The notes under the pieces were generated by a model. It searched no databases. It saw only the letters and a list, made by a program, of their open reading frames with translations, and was not told where the DNA came from. Shown one piece after another: positions 24,076 through 36,305 of a stretch of 64,000 bases of DNA (position 1 is its first letter; the number at the start of each line of letters is the position of its first letter). A program made the position numbers and the translations under genes. This DNA is from Sequoia sempervirens (lineage: Eukaryota; Streptophyta; Pinopsida; Cupressales; Cupressaceae): NCBI GenBank assembly GCA_007258455.2, contig VDFB02270651.1, positions 698,612,217 to 698,676,216 of the forward strand, written 5' to 3'.

Positions 24076-25265
24076 GAGCCTTTGAAGAATCTACAGATTT
24101 GAGAGTGTTTCCCTTGGATGTGGGAGTTGATTCCACACCTAATGCCGCCTAAGGTAGCTATTATTCCACGATGTAGATTGTCCTTGCTAATATATATTCC
24201 CTAGAATAGGATTAATAGGGGTCTACTGACAACTTTAACAGAGAGGTTGTATAGTGAGCATAACACCTTTCATTTTCCCACTAGCCAGATCACAGTGACC
24301 CCAGAGGATGTCTATCGGATTATGCAGATACCTATTGTTGGAGAGTTGGTGTTATATGATTCTACTGAGTAGGGTGGTACTGATGCATTGCGGAGAGTAT
24401 TTGAGGATGATCATATATGTGGTTATGATATTCCCTAGAGAGAGATGGTTGATGCTTATGCCACATTACCATCTATTCTTTCCAGATTCATTGGAGGGTT
24501 CCTTTGTCCTCATCACAAGTCAAAGGGAATTTTAGTTGGATGGGGTAGGATTCTTGAGAGCATGATTGCTCAAGGTATTAGATATTCCTAGGGATGCTAT
24601 ATGCTCATTCATTTGTATCATGATTTACACTAGGTTGTCTATCTCCAAGGGGCTAGTTTATCAGCTAGGGTCACATTGCTTCAGATATGGGCCTGGGAGC
24701 ATATAGCGGTCACATGTCTAGTTAGAGAAAGATAATAGCCCGCCATGAGACCATATGTACATGTTTATGCAGGTCTAGTTAATCAGCCTAGGCTGGGAAA
24801 ATTGCAGTACTAGAGGAGGATAATAGATGATTTAGAGTCAGTGGCATGGCGACCTCATCTGGATTACGAGCAGTGGCCGAAGGACTACACTGAGATGTTT
24901 TTGTGTCATTCTATGTACTTGATTGGGCAGAACTAGTTCATCATTGAGAGATTCTTGTTGTTGAGGGTACTTAAGTAGTGTGGCAGAGTGCAAGGGATGC
25001 CATAGGGTGTCGCACATTATGCACGACATCAAATGCATGCGATAGAGTGGGGACCTGTGTTGTCATATGATGTAGTAGTGCAACATTTCCAGGGTTTACA
25101 GGCCATCAATTGGGATGTTCATCTAGAGATCATCGAGGGTCTAATATCAGAGGAGTATGCTTAGTACCTATTCCTACATCCATTCCCATAGATCTCCAAC
25201 CCAGATGAGCTAGTGCCATTGTTACATGAGGAGGAGAGGGTAGTAGTACATGGGCATAGGTGAAG

Positions 25266-25385
25266 GAGAGATGGGAGAGAGGAGGAGGAGGAGGAGGAGG
25301 AGGAGAGCAGTGATGACAGGGATGGTGGTGGAGATGGAGATGATGATGATGGAGGTGATAGTGAAGGAGATGAGGGTGGAGGAGG
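25266..25385. repeat. GAG/GAT-rich low-complexity tract
   Basis: (GGA)n followed by GAT/GGT-rich sequence gives an acidic Glu/Asp/Gly run in the frame of the PMD gene. The opposite-strand Pro/His and Ser/Pro frames at 25130-25447 and 25161-25424 are shadows of this tract. Confidence 0.7.
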
Positions 25386-26837
25386 CCTAGGTCTAGATTT
25401 TGGAGAGTTGAGAGTTCCTTGCAAGAGATGATCATTGGTAGTGGCAACCTAGTAGCACATAGAGATTAGAATACACTCATAGCAGCAACAGACTCAGATT
25501 GTTGCATTACAGGTATAGGTTCAGAAATTGCAGGGTCAGCTTGAGCAGGTTTAGGCTTTGCTCACACAGGCCTAGGGATAGATTACTAGACTGACGGTAG
25601 AGAGGGATGATGCAAGACAACATGTACAACAGGTATAGGCCCAACTTACATAGGCCCATGCCCAAGCTCAGGCATAGGGTCAAATGTAGGCATAGGTGGC
25701 TGCACTTACCATAGAGAGGGACACTCTACAACAACAGGTGAAGTAGGAAGAGGGAGTAGTAGAGAGATTGTAGAGTGTTGTCGATGCCTCAGGTACATCA
25801 GATTACTTTCGAGAGGTATGATGTTTTACTAGGGAGGTGGAGTTTTATAGAGTAAAATATCATGAGGTCATTCTACCAGAGCATCGAGAGAGCTTCACCC
25901 AGTCTGGCAATCACACACACTTGGACTAGCAGCAGGGGTGTGACACAACCGCTTCCTAGAGACTTGAGAGATCCTGGTGTAGGCTCATCTGGTGGGGGAG
26001 GCACTGGTCCATTGATGTCAACACCGTCTAGGGGGAGCATGACATAGCTCCGATGTGATGATATATTTGTTGTATTTTGGGACATGATGTATACTTCTTA
26101 ATTGAGTTGAGACACTGTGATATACTGCCATTTTCTATATTGATGAATCTCTCGATATTTGGATATCCTTGTACATTTGAAATCATTTTGAGTTATATAT
26201 GACATGCAATGATGATGATGATTGATCTATGTGTTTATGATGTTTATATGATGATGATCATGATGATTATGATGGATGCATTTAATTTCTATTATATATG
26301 TTATGTGATTTTCTATATGATGATGATCATGATGATTATGATGGACACATTTAATATCTATTATATATGCTATGTGATGTTCTATATGATGATGATATGA
26401 TATGCTATGGATGCAAATGATGATGCCACTAGTGTGTTATGATTCTACGATGCTTTATGAATGATGCCTATATGATACATTTGATGGATTTTATGTTTTT
26501 GTACTTTTCTAATGAAAAATAGATGATGCAATGAATGGATGAATGTATGAGAATGTTAATGCACGAGTGAATGGATGAATGGAATGATCGTATGATGGTG
26601 CATAGTTTTATGTGTTTATTATGTTTATCTGATGATGATGATGCTGATTATGATGGATACAATAATGATATGATAATGTATGATTGATGATTCTATACAT
26701 TTTATGGATGATTCTTTATGCTATGTGAGATGGATTTGATTATGCAAATGATGTGTGATGTTTATGTATGCTCATGTAATGATCATGCTGATCCAGTTAG
26801 TCCTTTGCTAGTCTTGGATTTGAGTAATAACAAATTC

Positions 26838-26963
26838 ATCTTCACTACTAGTTTTAGATGTTCATAACAATGGCATTATATCTTCACTACTAGTTTTAGA
26901 TGTTCATAACAATGGCATTATATCTTCACTATTGGTTTTAGATGTTCATAACAAAGGAAATGT
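26838..26963. repeat. 42-bp tandem repeat, 3 copies
   Basis: Units at 26838-26879, 26880-26921 and about 26922-26963 begin ATCTTCACTACTAG. The first two are nearly identical and the third is diverged at its end. The unit length is 14 codons. Confidence 0.85.
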
Positions 26964-26975
26964 TATCTTCACTGT

Positions 26976-27200
26976 CTAGTCATGTTTCTCGACAACTTTT
27001 TCTGCTTGGAAACCTTACTCTACTTGATATGTCTTTCAATCTTCTTATACCATGTCATGTTCTTCAACAACTTTTTCTTCTTGGAAATATTACTCTACTA
27101 TACGTGTCTTTCAATATTCTTATGCCATGTCATGTTCTTCAACAACTTTTTCTTCTTGAAAATATTACTCTACTGGATACATCTTTCAATCTTCTTAATG
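26976..27200. repeat. 75-bp tandem repeat, 3 copies
   Basis: Units at 26976-27050, 27051-27125 and 27126-27200 share CATGTCATGTTCTTCAACAA (the first copy diverged). The unit is 25 codons and the frame stays open through all three copies. Confidence 0.85.
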
Positions 27201-28469
27201 GGAAATTTTCTTAATCCATTAATAATAGATGAAATCATTTTGATTATGCAAGTGAGATGCAATGCACTTCTTTTTGTGTTTTCTGATGTGGATATTATGA
27301 TGTGATGCATAGATGGATGAATGCAAATGATGATGCAACTGATGTGTTTTTGGTTAATGTCAAATGTACTCAATCCATTGATAAGAGAGATAACCTCATT
27401 GTGAAATTGTTCTAGCTTTGGGAATCCCATAACTACAGATGCAAAAACTAACATGGATGCAATCTAACCTAACCATGCAGATCTAATATGCAAATTTTTT
27501 CATTGTAACAACCGATTTTTCATGCTTTTTATCATCATTGAGCCTTTAAAATGTTGCAAGGGAGTACAAACATTAATGGTATATTTAGACCATGATGACC
27601 TGAGTACTACTTCCATGATTTTTGATATTGCAAGTTAACACGAGCATCTAGGTATAATTATACCAAGATGACCTGAGTATTTCTTATGTAAACAGACAAC
27701 AGTTAATTGTTTTCCTATGAAAATTTGGAATGTCATCAATGATACTTTGTATAGAATGTATTGCAACAATTTTCATAGTAATAATGATCAAATCACAGAC
27801 ATCAAACAAAGAAAAATCATACTCCTTCCTGGCTCCTCTAGTTCAATATGATAACAAAAATCAAAGTACAACAGTTGAAAATTCATGCTTGACATGATAA
27901 AGCCATGATTCAGAAGGAACATCATCCATTTAAAGTTTGCTTTTGGTTTGATTGATTTGGTTGTTTGATTTGGATGGTTCATGTGTTACTGATGGTGATT
28001 GATGTTTGATGTTGAGTTGCACTATGATTGTTGCATTTGTTGTCTTTTTCCTACTGTTGTTTGTCTATTGGTGTAAGCTCAAAGTTTATTGCCCCCACTG
28101 AGTTCGGGATTTTTTCCTGAATCTAGGGTAAGACACTACTGCAATGCCAAGATATGTACATGAAGCTTTCCGATGATAGGCATCATCAAGGTGAAAGAAA
28201 ATATTGAAAGTGAATGGTCGACATGCTCAAATAGATGGAAAAGATAACCTATCACAAATAGCACATGTTGCCACGTTTTCACTTCTTGTTTTTATTGTAT
28301 TTTTTAAAATTTTATGATTTTTTTGATTTTTTTTTTACTTTTTTTATTTTATTTTTTGGTTGTTACCAAGATGCCTTTTTTCTAGGTTTTCATCAAGGCA
28401 AACATTTTTTTAGGACATTTTCTAATGTTTTTGCATTTTTCCAAGATTCTTTCTGATGCACTGGATGAA

Positions 28470-29560
28470 TAAGGTGTAAAATTTCTTGAGATGCATGTTG
28501 TTGAAGGGTCCATCAAACAGATCCCCTTCTAGTGTGGACAACTGATATGCTCCTAATCTGAAGATTGATACAATTCAAGGCTAAGTCACCAACTTGAAAT
28601 GTTCTAGGTTTTACTCTATGATTGTAACTTCTGGATATTCTTCGCTGATAGGCTTTAAAGTGATCACTGGCATGTTTTCAATGCTCATCCAATAGTTCCA
28701 ATTCTTGTGACATAGAAACTTTGTATCCTCATCTGAAATGATCCTCTTTAGTGACACATAGAGTGATGGTAGTTCAACCTCAATAGGTAGAATGGCCTTT
28801 GATCCATAGACTAGAGCATAGGGTGTGGCTCCTGTCGAGATGTGGAGATTGGTTCAATAAGCCCACAAAGTAGGGTTCAATTGAACATTCCAATCATGTC
28901 CAACATCATTGACAATTTTCTTCAATATTTTTAGGATGGTTTTGTTTGAAGCCTCTTCTTGGACATTTCCTTGAGGATAGTAAGGTGAAGAAAATTGATG
29001 TTGGACATGAAACCTCTCACAAATTTCTTAGACATCCTGATTCTTAAAAGGTCTGCCATTATCTATGATAATGGATTGAGGAATGTCATACCTAAAAATG
29101 ATATAATTCAGGATGAAGGATGCAATTTGTTTTCTTGTGATGGTGGTTAGAGGAACAACTTCAATCTAGTTCATGATGTACTATGTGGTTGTGATGATAA
29201 ATTTGTGTCCATTTTATGAAGATGGATGATTTTTTCCTACAAGATCCAATCCCCATTGATAAAAGGTCCATGTGGATGTGAATGGTTGTAGTTCTCGTGT
29301 TGGTGCATGTATCAGGTTTCCATGGATTTGACATTTCTGGCACTTCTTGACATATCAAAAATACTCCTTCTCCATATTTGACCAATAATACCCCAAATGT
29401 AGGAGTTTCTTAGCTAAAGTTAGGCCACTTGAATGTGTACCACAAATACCTTCATGAACCTCACATAAAGTGGTTTCAGCTTTGTTATGTTCAAGAAATA
29501 GGAGAGTACTATCAATACCTCGTTGATAAAGTACATCAGCTATCAAGGTATGTTGAGTTG
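28470..29560 (-). pseudogene. Integrase domain of Tat-B pol
   Basis: The minus strand gives the N-terminal zinc-binding region (about 29550-29350) and a core with IIIDNGRPF near 29070, where the catalytic Asp is intact. The C-terminal block TPYALVYGSKAILPIEVELPSL lies near 28840-28770. The readable pieces are 29546-29355 and 29385-29161. Frameshifts and stops separate them. Confidence 0.75.
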
Positions 29561-29576
29561 CTTGTTAGATAAAGTT

Positions 29577-30150
29577 TCATTTTTGGTTTTGAGATAAATT
29601 GGGTGGGAGGGTATTGTCATTGAGATAGGTGCAGATATTCCCATAGATAGAAGCATCATCCTTAGCTAGATTGTATATGACTTGGGATTTGAGGTTATCA
29701 TAGGTGGGGTTAAACAATTGCTCCACCATGAACTTATAATGGGATTGCTTTTTTGATATCTGTAGGAGAGAGACAATGGTAGCCATAACATTAACAACTT
29801 TGTTATCACCTCTTGGAATCTGCTCAAATTTTATTTTAACAAATTACTTTTTGAAATCATCCATTGTTCTTTTATATGACATTAATTTATCATCCTTTTT
29901 CTAGTAGTCATCATTTAACTAATTAATGACCAATTGATAATCACCATAGACCTACAACTTTGCGATCTTCCATTCAACTACCACTTTGATTCCAATGATC
30001 AATGCTTCATATTTTTCTTTATTGTTAGTTCAAGGAAACATTAGTCTATAGGACTTTGGAATGGTGTGTCCTTGAGGCATTATAAATAAGATTCTTGTAC
30101 CTAATCCATGTTGCATGTAATATCCATCAAAGTATAACATCCATTGTTGT
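29577..30150 (-). pseudogene. Archaeal-type RNase H domain of Tat-B pol
   Basis: The minus strand shows YGDYQLVINQLND near 29960-29920 and a DNKVVNVMA motif near 29795, then a readable tail at 29786-29577. This matches the Tat-A domain at 7440-6990. The final conserved Asp of the NxxAD motif reads Asn here. Stops interrupt the first half. Confidence 0.65.
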
Positions 30151-30710
30151 GTTGATATGGTTAGGACATCAGCATCTGGAAATTTAATTCCCACTAGATG
30201 ATCATCTTGTAATGGTGCTTTTGCTCATTAATGTGCTATGACTTGACCTTTGATTACTTTCTTGTCCATATAGTGGATATGAAACTCACTCAGTATCATT
30301 ACCCATTTGGATACTCTTCCTGTGATGGAAAATTTGCAAAGTAAATACTTCAGTGGATCAATTTTGTAAATGAGTTTGATGGTGTGAGTTAGCATGTAAT
30401 GTATTAGTTGTTGAGTAGCAAATACTACTGCCTGACAATATTTTTCAATAAAGGTGTAATTGATCTGATAGCCATTCAAGGTCCTATTGATATAATAAAT
30501 GGCCCTTTCCTTTCCTACAAAATCTTCATGTGCCAATAAAGTGGCCAACAATATCTCCATTGTTGCAATATAGAGCAGTAATGGTTTTCCTTCTGTTGGT
30601 GGTACTAGTATGGGTGGTGACATCAAATATTGTTTGAGTTGATTGAAAGCATCTTCACACTTTTCATCCCACTTGAAAGAAATGTTCTTGTGTGACAAAT
30701 GGTTGAAAGG
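30150..30710 (-). pseudogene. RNase H domain of Tat-B pol
   Basis: An open stretch of 156 codons (30698-30228) starts in the end of the RT thumb/connection (FKWDEKCEDAFNQLK). It runs through PPILVPPTEGKPLLLYIA, the block ERAIYYINRTLNGYQINY, and IDPLKYLL to IKGQVIAH. This is the standard gypsy RNase H order. The domain degrades the RNA strand during reverse transcription in active relatives. Confidence 0.75.
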
Positions 30711-31470
30711 ATGATTTTTATCAGCCAGTTGTGCGATGAACCTCCTAATAGACTAGAATCGTCCCTATAATGATTCGAGTTGACTGATATTTTTAGGAGG
30801 CATCTCCATGATAGCTTTGACCTTCATAGGATCCACCTCAATGCCTTTAGCTGATACACTATATCCCAAAATTTTGGTTGATGTTACACAAAATACACAT
30901 TTCTTGGGATTTAACCTCACATTGAATTTCTCCAATCTGGTGAAGATCTAGTCTAAAATTTCTAGATGTCCCTCTCTAGTGAATGATTTTTCCAACAAAT
31001 CATCAGCATAGTCCTCCATAAAAGTGTGCATCATGTCATGGAAGATAGTGTTCATTGCTCTCTGATATGTTGCTCCCATGTTTTTCAACCGAAAAGGCAT
31101 TATGTTCCAGCAAAAGGTGCCCCAAGGACATGTGAAGGTTGTCTTATCTTGATATTTAGGTGCTATTTGTATCTGATTGTACCCTAAAAATCCATCCACA
31201 AGAGAGAATTTCATGTTCTGTAATTGAGTTTACGATGATGTCAATGTTAGGTAGAGGAAAAACATCTTTTGGACAAGCCTTGTTGAGATCTTTAAAATCT
31301 GTACATATCCTAATGCTTTTAAATGGTTTTGAAATAGGTAAAATGTTTTATATCCACTTAGCATAGTCAATAGGTTTGATAAATCCCACATCTAACAATT
31401 TCTTCAATTCATGTTTTACCAAAAGGGCGATATGGGGATGCATTTTTTCAACTTTTGCTTTACTAGTTTT
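30710..31470 (-). pseudogene. Reverse transcriptase domain of Tat-B pol
   Basis: The open piece 31214-30948 has LVDGFLGYNQI with the first catalytic Asp (residue 7 counted from the Met at 31214), GATYQRAMN, and the active site YADD (residues 69-72). Tat-A has YVDD at this place. Upstream pieces continue to about 31470, and downstream RLNPKKCVFC and KILGY follow. Stops occur before and after the open piece. Confidence 0.8.
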
Positions 31471-33060
31471 ATTCTAGGTGGTAGTGATAAATGATGCATT
31501 ATGAGCTCTAGATCCATACCTGGCATGTTAGCATAGGACCACACAAACTTGATTTACCTTTCTTCAAAGAACTTAGTGAAGTCTGGTTTCTCTTCCTCTA
31601 TCACAGAGGCTGCTAGATGTAGAGTCTTGACTATTTCATCTGTACCAACGTTGATGGATTGTGTTGGTTCAATCAACACTGAAGACCTCTCCTGATAGTA
31701 CTATAGAAGAGTGTCAAATCTCCCATCTTTTGGTGCCTCAAAGAGGTTTTCACCATCAGATGCACTCTTTATTTTGATTTTTTCTTGATTTAATGTTGCC
31801 ATTGAATGGTTTTAACCATTAGATCCATTTTTGACATTCATTGTTTTGTAGCTGAGAGATTTGGTATTCCCCTTTTCTAAATGTTCATTATGAGATTCGA
31901 TGATGGAACATGTTTCAGTGTTATCAGAACAAAGGAAGTTTACAATGGTGTCATCATTTGGAAAGGTAGGTAGATCAAGCAGCTTAGTTTGGTTCTAGTC
32001 AATTAATTTGGGGTGTATTAATGGAAAAGAATCATTAGATTGGCTAAGGTCAAATAGGGTGAGTGTCATGATATCAATGTCATCAAAGTGTCTAATAGCA
32101 ATATTGAGGTCTATTATTTTACTCTCCTCCAAGTGATCTATCTCGCTCAAAGTCTAATCATCTTCACTTGGGTCATTGATATGTTGTGATCCAATTTCAA
32201 GTGGTCTAGAACTCGAGCTCTATCCCTCCATATGCATTGGTGTATACTTTTGTACCACATCAATCTCCTTATCATGAAAAGACTCTTTAGAGAGGGAATC
32301 CCACTCATACTCATTAGAATCCATTTCAGAACTATCTCTTAATTAAAGGATTCTCTTCACAACTTGCTACCTAGTTTCTACTTTTGATTCTTCTCTATAT
32401 CCTAGTCCTATTTTTTCCTTGGCATGCATTGTGATAGGCTGTATTGGTTCTAGGATGCCTTATTTTCTTTTAGAAGTTGATGCTTGTGATGATTCTTCAT
32501 GCTTATACAACCAGTTTAAAACCTCCTTGTTGTCTAATTCATCCACTAATGAGCCTACTCTTACAAAGCTTCCATCAAAGAGTGTGGTTGGTTGTGATGA
32601 TTGTTGTCTTGATGTTGATGGCTTCCCATATGACTTAGGAGAAGATGAAAGTTGTGATAAACATAAGGATTGCTCAAATGAATATTCCCCCATGCCTTTG
32701 TCTTTTAATTGGATCTTTTCAACTTGTTTCAATAAGGAATTGAGTTGACCTTCTTGATTTAATGGAGTAGAGTCACCAATACCTTTGTCTTTTGATTATA
32801 CTTTTTCCTCAAATTGATTTGAAAGAGAATCTGATTGACTTTGATTACCTGATGAAGTGGAATCATTGATAACCTTATCTTTTGATTGGTCCTTTTTTGC
32901 AACCCACTTTTACAACGCATTTAGATGTTTCTCACTATTTGATGAGCTATGTGTTGGAGCTTCCCTGTTGTGTGGAACAAAGGAATTTTGGGTTGTCTTG
33001 AGTGTGTTACAATATTGGGGATTGTTGGAATCAGCTGCAGTAGTGATTTCTTGTTCGTTG
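31470..33060 (-). pseudogene. Linker between RT and protease in Tat-B
   Basis: This minus-strand remnant is rich in Ser, Asp and Lys. The piece 32732-32460 is open and corresponds in place to Tat-A 13094-12825. Similar 40-60 base segments around 32690-32900 (plus-strand TTTGATTGG... and GTTGACC/TTGATT words) suggest internal duplication. No enzymatic motif is seen. The plus-strand frame 32419-32748 is the antisense of this region. Confidence 0.5.
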
Positions 33061-33620
33061 AAAGGGAACTTCAAACACTGGTGATATGTGGATGGCATTG
33101 CTTACATGTCATGAATCCAAGGTCATCCCAAGAGTATGTTGTAGGTTAAATGTTTGTCCAATAATTGGAAAACTATATCTTTGACAACTAGTCCCACTTG
33201 AATAGGTAGCACTATCAACCCTTGGGAAGATCTATCTTCATCATCATATGCTTTTATTATGGATTTTCTTCTAGGATCAATAGCATTTTCTAAATAGCCC
33301 AATGCACAAACAAGTTTCAAAGTACAAATATTTAGGCTAGCTCCTCCATCTATTAGAACATGTTTAACATGATGTTTGTGGATTAAGACCTCAATGTGGA
33401 GGGCAGTGTTGTGTGGATGGGTGATTGATACATCATCATGTTCAAAAAATGATAAGCAATGAGGTGAGGTCAAGTGTCCCACCATAGCTTGAAATTGGGA
33501 AAATTCTAGATTATTTGGTATCATGGTGGTGACTAGAGCTTGTTCTAAGATTTATTTGTGAGCGGGTGAAATCTTGAGAAGTTCTAATATGGATATTTGT
33601 GTTGGTATTTTCTACAGTTG
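33060..33620 (-). pseudogene. Aspartic protease domain of Tat-B
   Basis: A 133-codon open stretch (33524-33123) contains VLIDGGASLNIC, the active-site Asp motif, then IKAYDDEDRSSQG and the C-terminal NILLG. A TGA follows where the family has Arg-Pro-Trp, and another stop where Gln is expected. Both fit C-to-T changes. The protease processes Gag-Pol in active relatives. Confidence 0.8.
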
Positions 33621-35560
33621 ATCAACTATATTATATTGAGTTGCAGGGGTAGTAGTTGTTTTGGACGTGGAAGGGGTAGCTCCTTTCAATGTTACCTTGG
33701 CTTGTCCTCTTGTGATTGCATTGATTGGTGAATTGTCTTGTTCTTCTCTGATTTTGATGACATTAATTCGATTGTCATTTGCAGCAATGTTGTTAATCAG
33801 ATTTATTGGCACAAGGTCATTGATTTGACGTGAGGTGATTTTGATTTCATGGTGATGATTTTCAGTTGTAGCAATGTTTCTTTATCTCTTGATTTTGATG
33901 TCCTTGGTTTGATGTTCAAATACCTCAACATAATGAATGGTAGAATCATAAACATAATTCATGTTTTTTCCTTTGGTATTCGATGAAGAAGATTCTCTTT
34001 TTTTGTAGTTGGGTAGAGGGTTCTTGAATGGTCCATGATCATTTTTTGTTTGGAGTCCTTCTACAAATATGGTTTTTTTTTCAATCAAGTCTCATATCAA
34101 GTGTTTCAATTGCATGCAATCATTGGTTTTATGTCCCTTGTTTCTATGAAAGTCACAATAATGTGCATCATTCCACCATGAAGGTTTAACTTGTGGTTCC
34201 CAATTTCTTGCCTTTGGTAATGTTATGACCTTGGTTTCAATCAACTCCTTTAATGTTGATTATAATGATTGACCCAAAGGTGTGAACCTTCTTTGATTTG
34301 ATGATGTTTTGATACGGTGGTGTTCTAGATTCAGTATTACCTTGATTGTTGTTTTGATTGAAATTTTGGTTGTTGTTTTGGTTGTTGGTTGGATTGTTGT
34401 TTTGATTGATTTTGGTGGCATCTACGGTTAAATTGAATACATGTTTTGCATTTTGGGTTTCAACTGCACCATCATTGTTTCCAGCATTTTTTGTTTCACT
34501 GCCAAAACTTTGGTTTGTCACTGTTGTTGTAATTTTTGGAGGAATTTGTTGAGTTGTTTTCATTGTAAATTTTATGACTCCTCTCTTGACCAAAGCCTCT
34601 TCAATTTTAGTTCCATTTTCAATTAATTTTTTGAAGGTAGGGGGGCATTGTAATTTCAATCTATTGCTCATCTCATCATTTAGGTTATCAATAAAGATTT
34701 CCATACTTTCCTTTTTAGGTATGGGATGATAATATCTTGCAAATAACCTTCTCCAATTTTGCAAGAATATGAGGAAAGATTCACCCTTTTTTCATTTCAA
34801 TTTGTAAATATCTTTCATTGTTATATCATGTTGGATGTTATAAGAATATTGGATGATGAACTTGTTGACCAATTCTTCAAAGGTGTTAATTGGTGGTGCA
34901 AGTTTGGAGAACCATTCAAGGCATTGTCCACCTAGGCTACATGGAAACAATCTCATCAAGTAAGTTTCTTTGTGTGGAAATTCAAGACTCATGGTTCTAG
35001 ATTCCCTCACATGATCTATTGAATCTATTTTACCATTGTATTTGTCATACTTGGGGAATTCACAATGTTTGGGAAAAGGAATCATGTGGATACTTTGATC
35101 AAATGGATATGGAAAAATTTCTTGTATCAAGTATCATTTTGAGGTTCCCCTTTGCATGTCAAAAATTTATTTATGGAGGTTTTTCATTTGATGAGTTAAG
35201 GAAACCACTTGTTTTGTATCTTGTGAATCATTTTCAAGATTTTTAGTAGTTGCTTTCAATTTATTAACATCAAAATCAGGTGGAAGTTTGACACCTTGAT
35301 TAGCCAACATTAGGAGGTATTTTTCCCCATTTCTTTCATAAATATTTTCTAAGCACTTGTGGAAATTTGGATCTTGTTCAACATGTTGGATGTCTTCCTC
35401 AGTTATTTCTTCACTTTCAATGTTGTGGGTTCCGTGGAAAGGATTCTATTTAGGTTCAACCATGGTGTTTTGAGTTTTGATGTTTGGAGTTGCAATGTTG
35501 TGAGTTTCAATGTTTTGAGTTTCAAGTTCTTTTTCCTTGAGTTTCTATTTTTGTAATCTT
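33620..35560 (-). pseudogene. Gag of Tat-B
   Basis: The piece 35130-34792 carries FPYPFDQSIHMIPFPKHCEF, YDKYNGK, DHVRE and LGGQCLEWFSKL, the conserved start of a retrotransposon gag domain. It continues in another frame at 34764-34237 with FLQNWRRLFARYY and IEEALVKRG, then an Asn/Gln-rich run near 34410-34330. A zinc-knuckle region (C..H..GH..C, about 34200-34100) and the tail at 34088-33612 follow. One frameshift lies near 34790. N-terminal sequence up to about 35560 is Glu/Gln-rich and broken. Confidence 0.75.
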
Positions 35561-35939
35561 GTTTGAATGGGCATGTAAGTTTTACACTTTGACTAAACTT
35601 TGATCTTTGTTTGGAAGAGTGCCAATGATGAAAAATAAGTCAAATAGAATGACATTCTATTGATGAGACTAAGTTTAATTTTATTATACAACTTTGTTTC
35701 ATGATGAGAGGATGATAAATATTGATGATGAAACTTGGCTGATCAATCAAGAGATGTGATGGGTTTGGTGATTTAGGAACTTTAAGATGTTAGATCTTGA
35801 TTTAGTTTGAAGAATTCCACTTGTAGAGGTCAGGTTTAACAAGTTTAGACTCTGTGGTACCTGAGGAATTATTTTGGGCTGAAAAAGATTCTAAATTCTG
35901 GTTCAAACTATGAAACAGGTGATAAATTTAACTCTCGGG

Positions 35940-36305
35940 TTTTGCATTTAATGGATGCACTAAAATAGAGTCTGGATGAACTAAAAGAATGCACATATGT
36001 GCTAAAATAGAGGATTGATGTGCCAAAATATTTCTCAGATGCACTATAAAACTGAATGGATGCACTAAAAGACTGCTCAGATGTGTTATAAGGCTGCTTA
36101 GACGAACTATAATAGTATTTGGATGCACTATAAGATTGCTCGTATGTGCAATAATAGTGAACAGATGCACTATAAGACTACTCAAATGTGCTATAAAACT
36201 ATATGTATGCGCCAAAATAGTAAATAAATGCACTTCCAGATTGCACAAATGAGCTAGAAAATGGAATGAATGCACTGGAACAGAGGATAAATGCGCTAAT
36301 CTAGA
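35940..36305. repeat. 21-bp minisatellite, leader block 1
   Basis: About 17 degenerate units with core GATGCACTATAA. Because the unit is 21 bases, the minus strand stays open for 128 codons (36314-35928) with His at almost every seventh residue (pattern xLxxxVH). That frame is a by-product of the repeat and not evidence of a gene. Confidence 0.75.

Larger units (their letters stand above)
23198..26060 (+). pseudogene. Antisense accessory gene of Tat-B: plant mobile domain (PMD) protein
   Basis: Exon 1 is probably 23198-23272 (begins MVIPYHTHRFERVRHHN). A donor-like GTATGT follows at 23273, and an acceptor-like AG at 24074-24075 precedes the second exon. The PMD is clear: TFHFPTSQITVTPEDVYRI near 24270-24325, FLCPHHKSKG near 24505, LYHDLH near 24615, ARVTLLQIWAWEHIAV near 24665-24710, then RPYVHVYAGL. 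The C-terminal part has an acidic/Gly run (25260-25390) and Gln-rich repeats (25480-25740). It lies antisense to gag-pol and convergent with it. It has about ten in-frame stops, many fitting TGG to TAG or CAG to TAG. In retroelements this domain has no proven role. Confidence 0.75.
26795..27205 (+). pseudogene. Probable captured leucine-rich-repeat (LRR) gene fragment with tandem repeats
   Basis: Translated on the plus strand, the block opens with LLVLDLSNNKF (26803-26836). Three copies of a 14-residue unit, SSLLVLDVHNNGII, follow. Three copies of a 25-residue unit containing LGNLTLLDMSFNLL come next. LxxLxLSxNxL is the plant LRR consensus, usually 24 residues per repeat. The two repeat lengths, 42 and 75 bases, are multiples of three. 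The frame shifts once after the first unit. The block interrupts the ATG-rich spacer and has no counterpart in Tat-A or Tat-C. A fragment of a receptor-like LRR gene picked up by the element is the best guess. Chance similarity in a Leu-rich repeat remains possible. Confidence 0.45.
26061..28470. other. Spacer between accessory gene and pol of Tat-B
   Basis: Positions 26190-26790 and 27220-27340 are ATG/GAT-rich low-complexity DNA like the spacer of Tat-A. Positions 26795-27205 are a distinct repetitive block with leucine-rich-repeat character (listed separately). Positions 27350-28260 show nothing recognisable. Positions 28265-28460 are T-rich. Confidence 0.55.

Noticed and set aside
25130..25447. 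Minus-strand His/Pro-rich frames
   Set aside because: Shadows of the GGA/GAT-rich tract within the plus-strand PMD gene.
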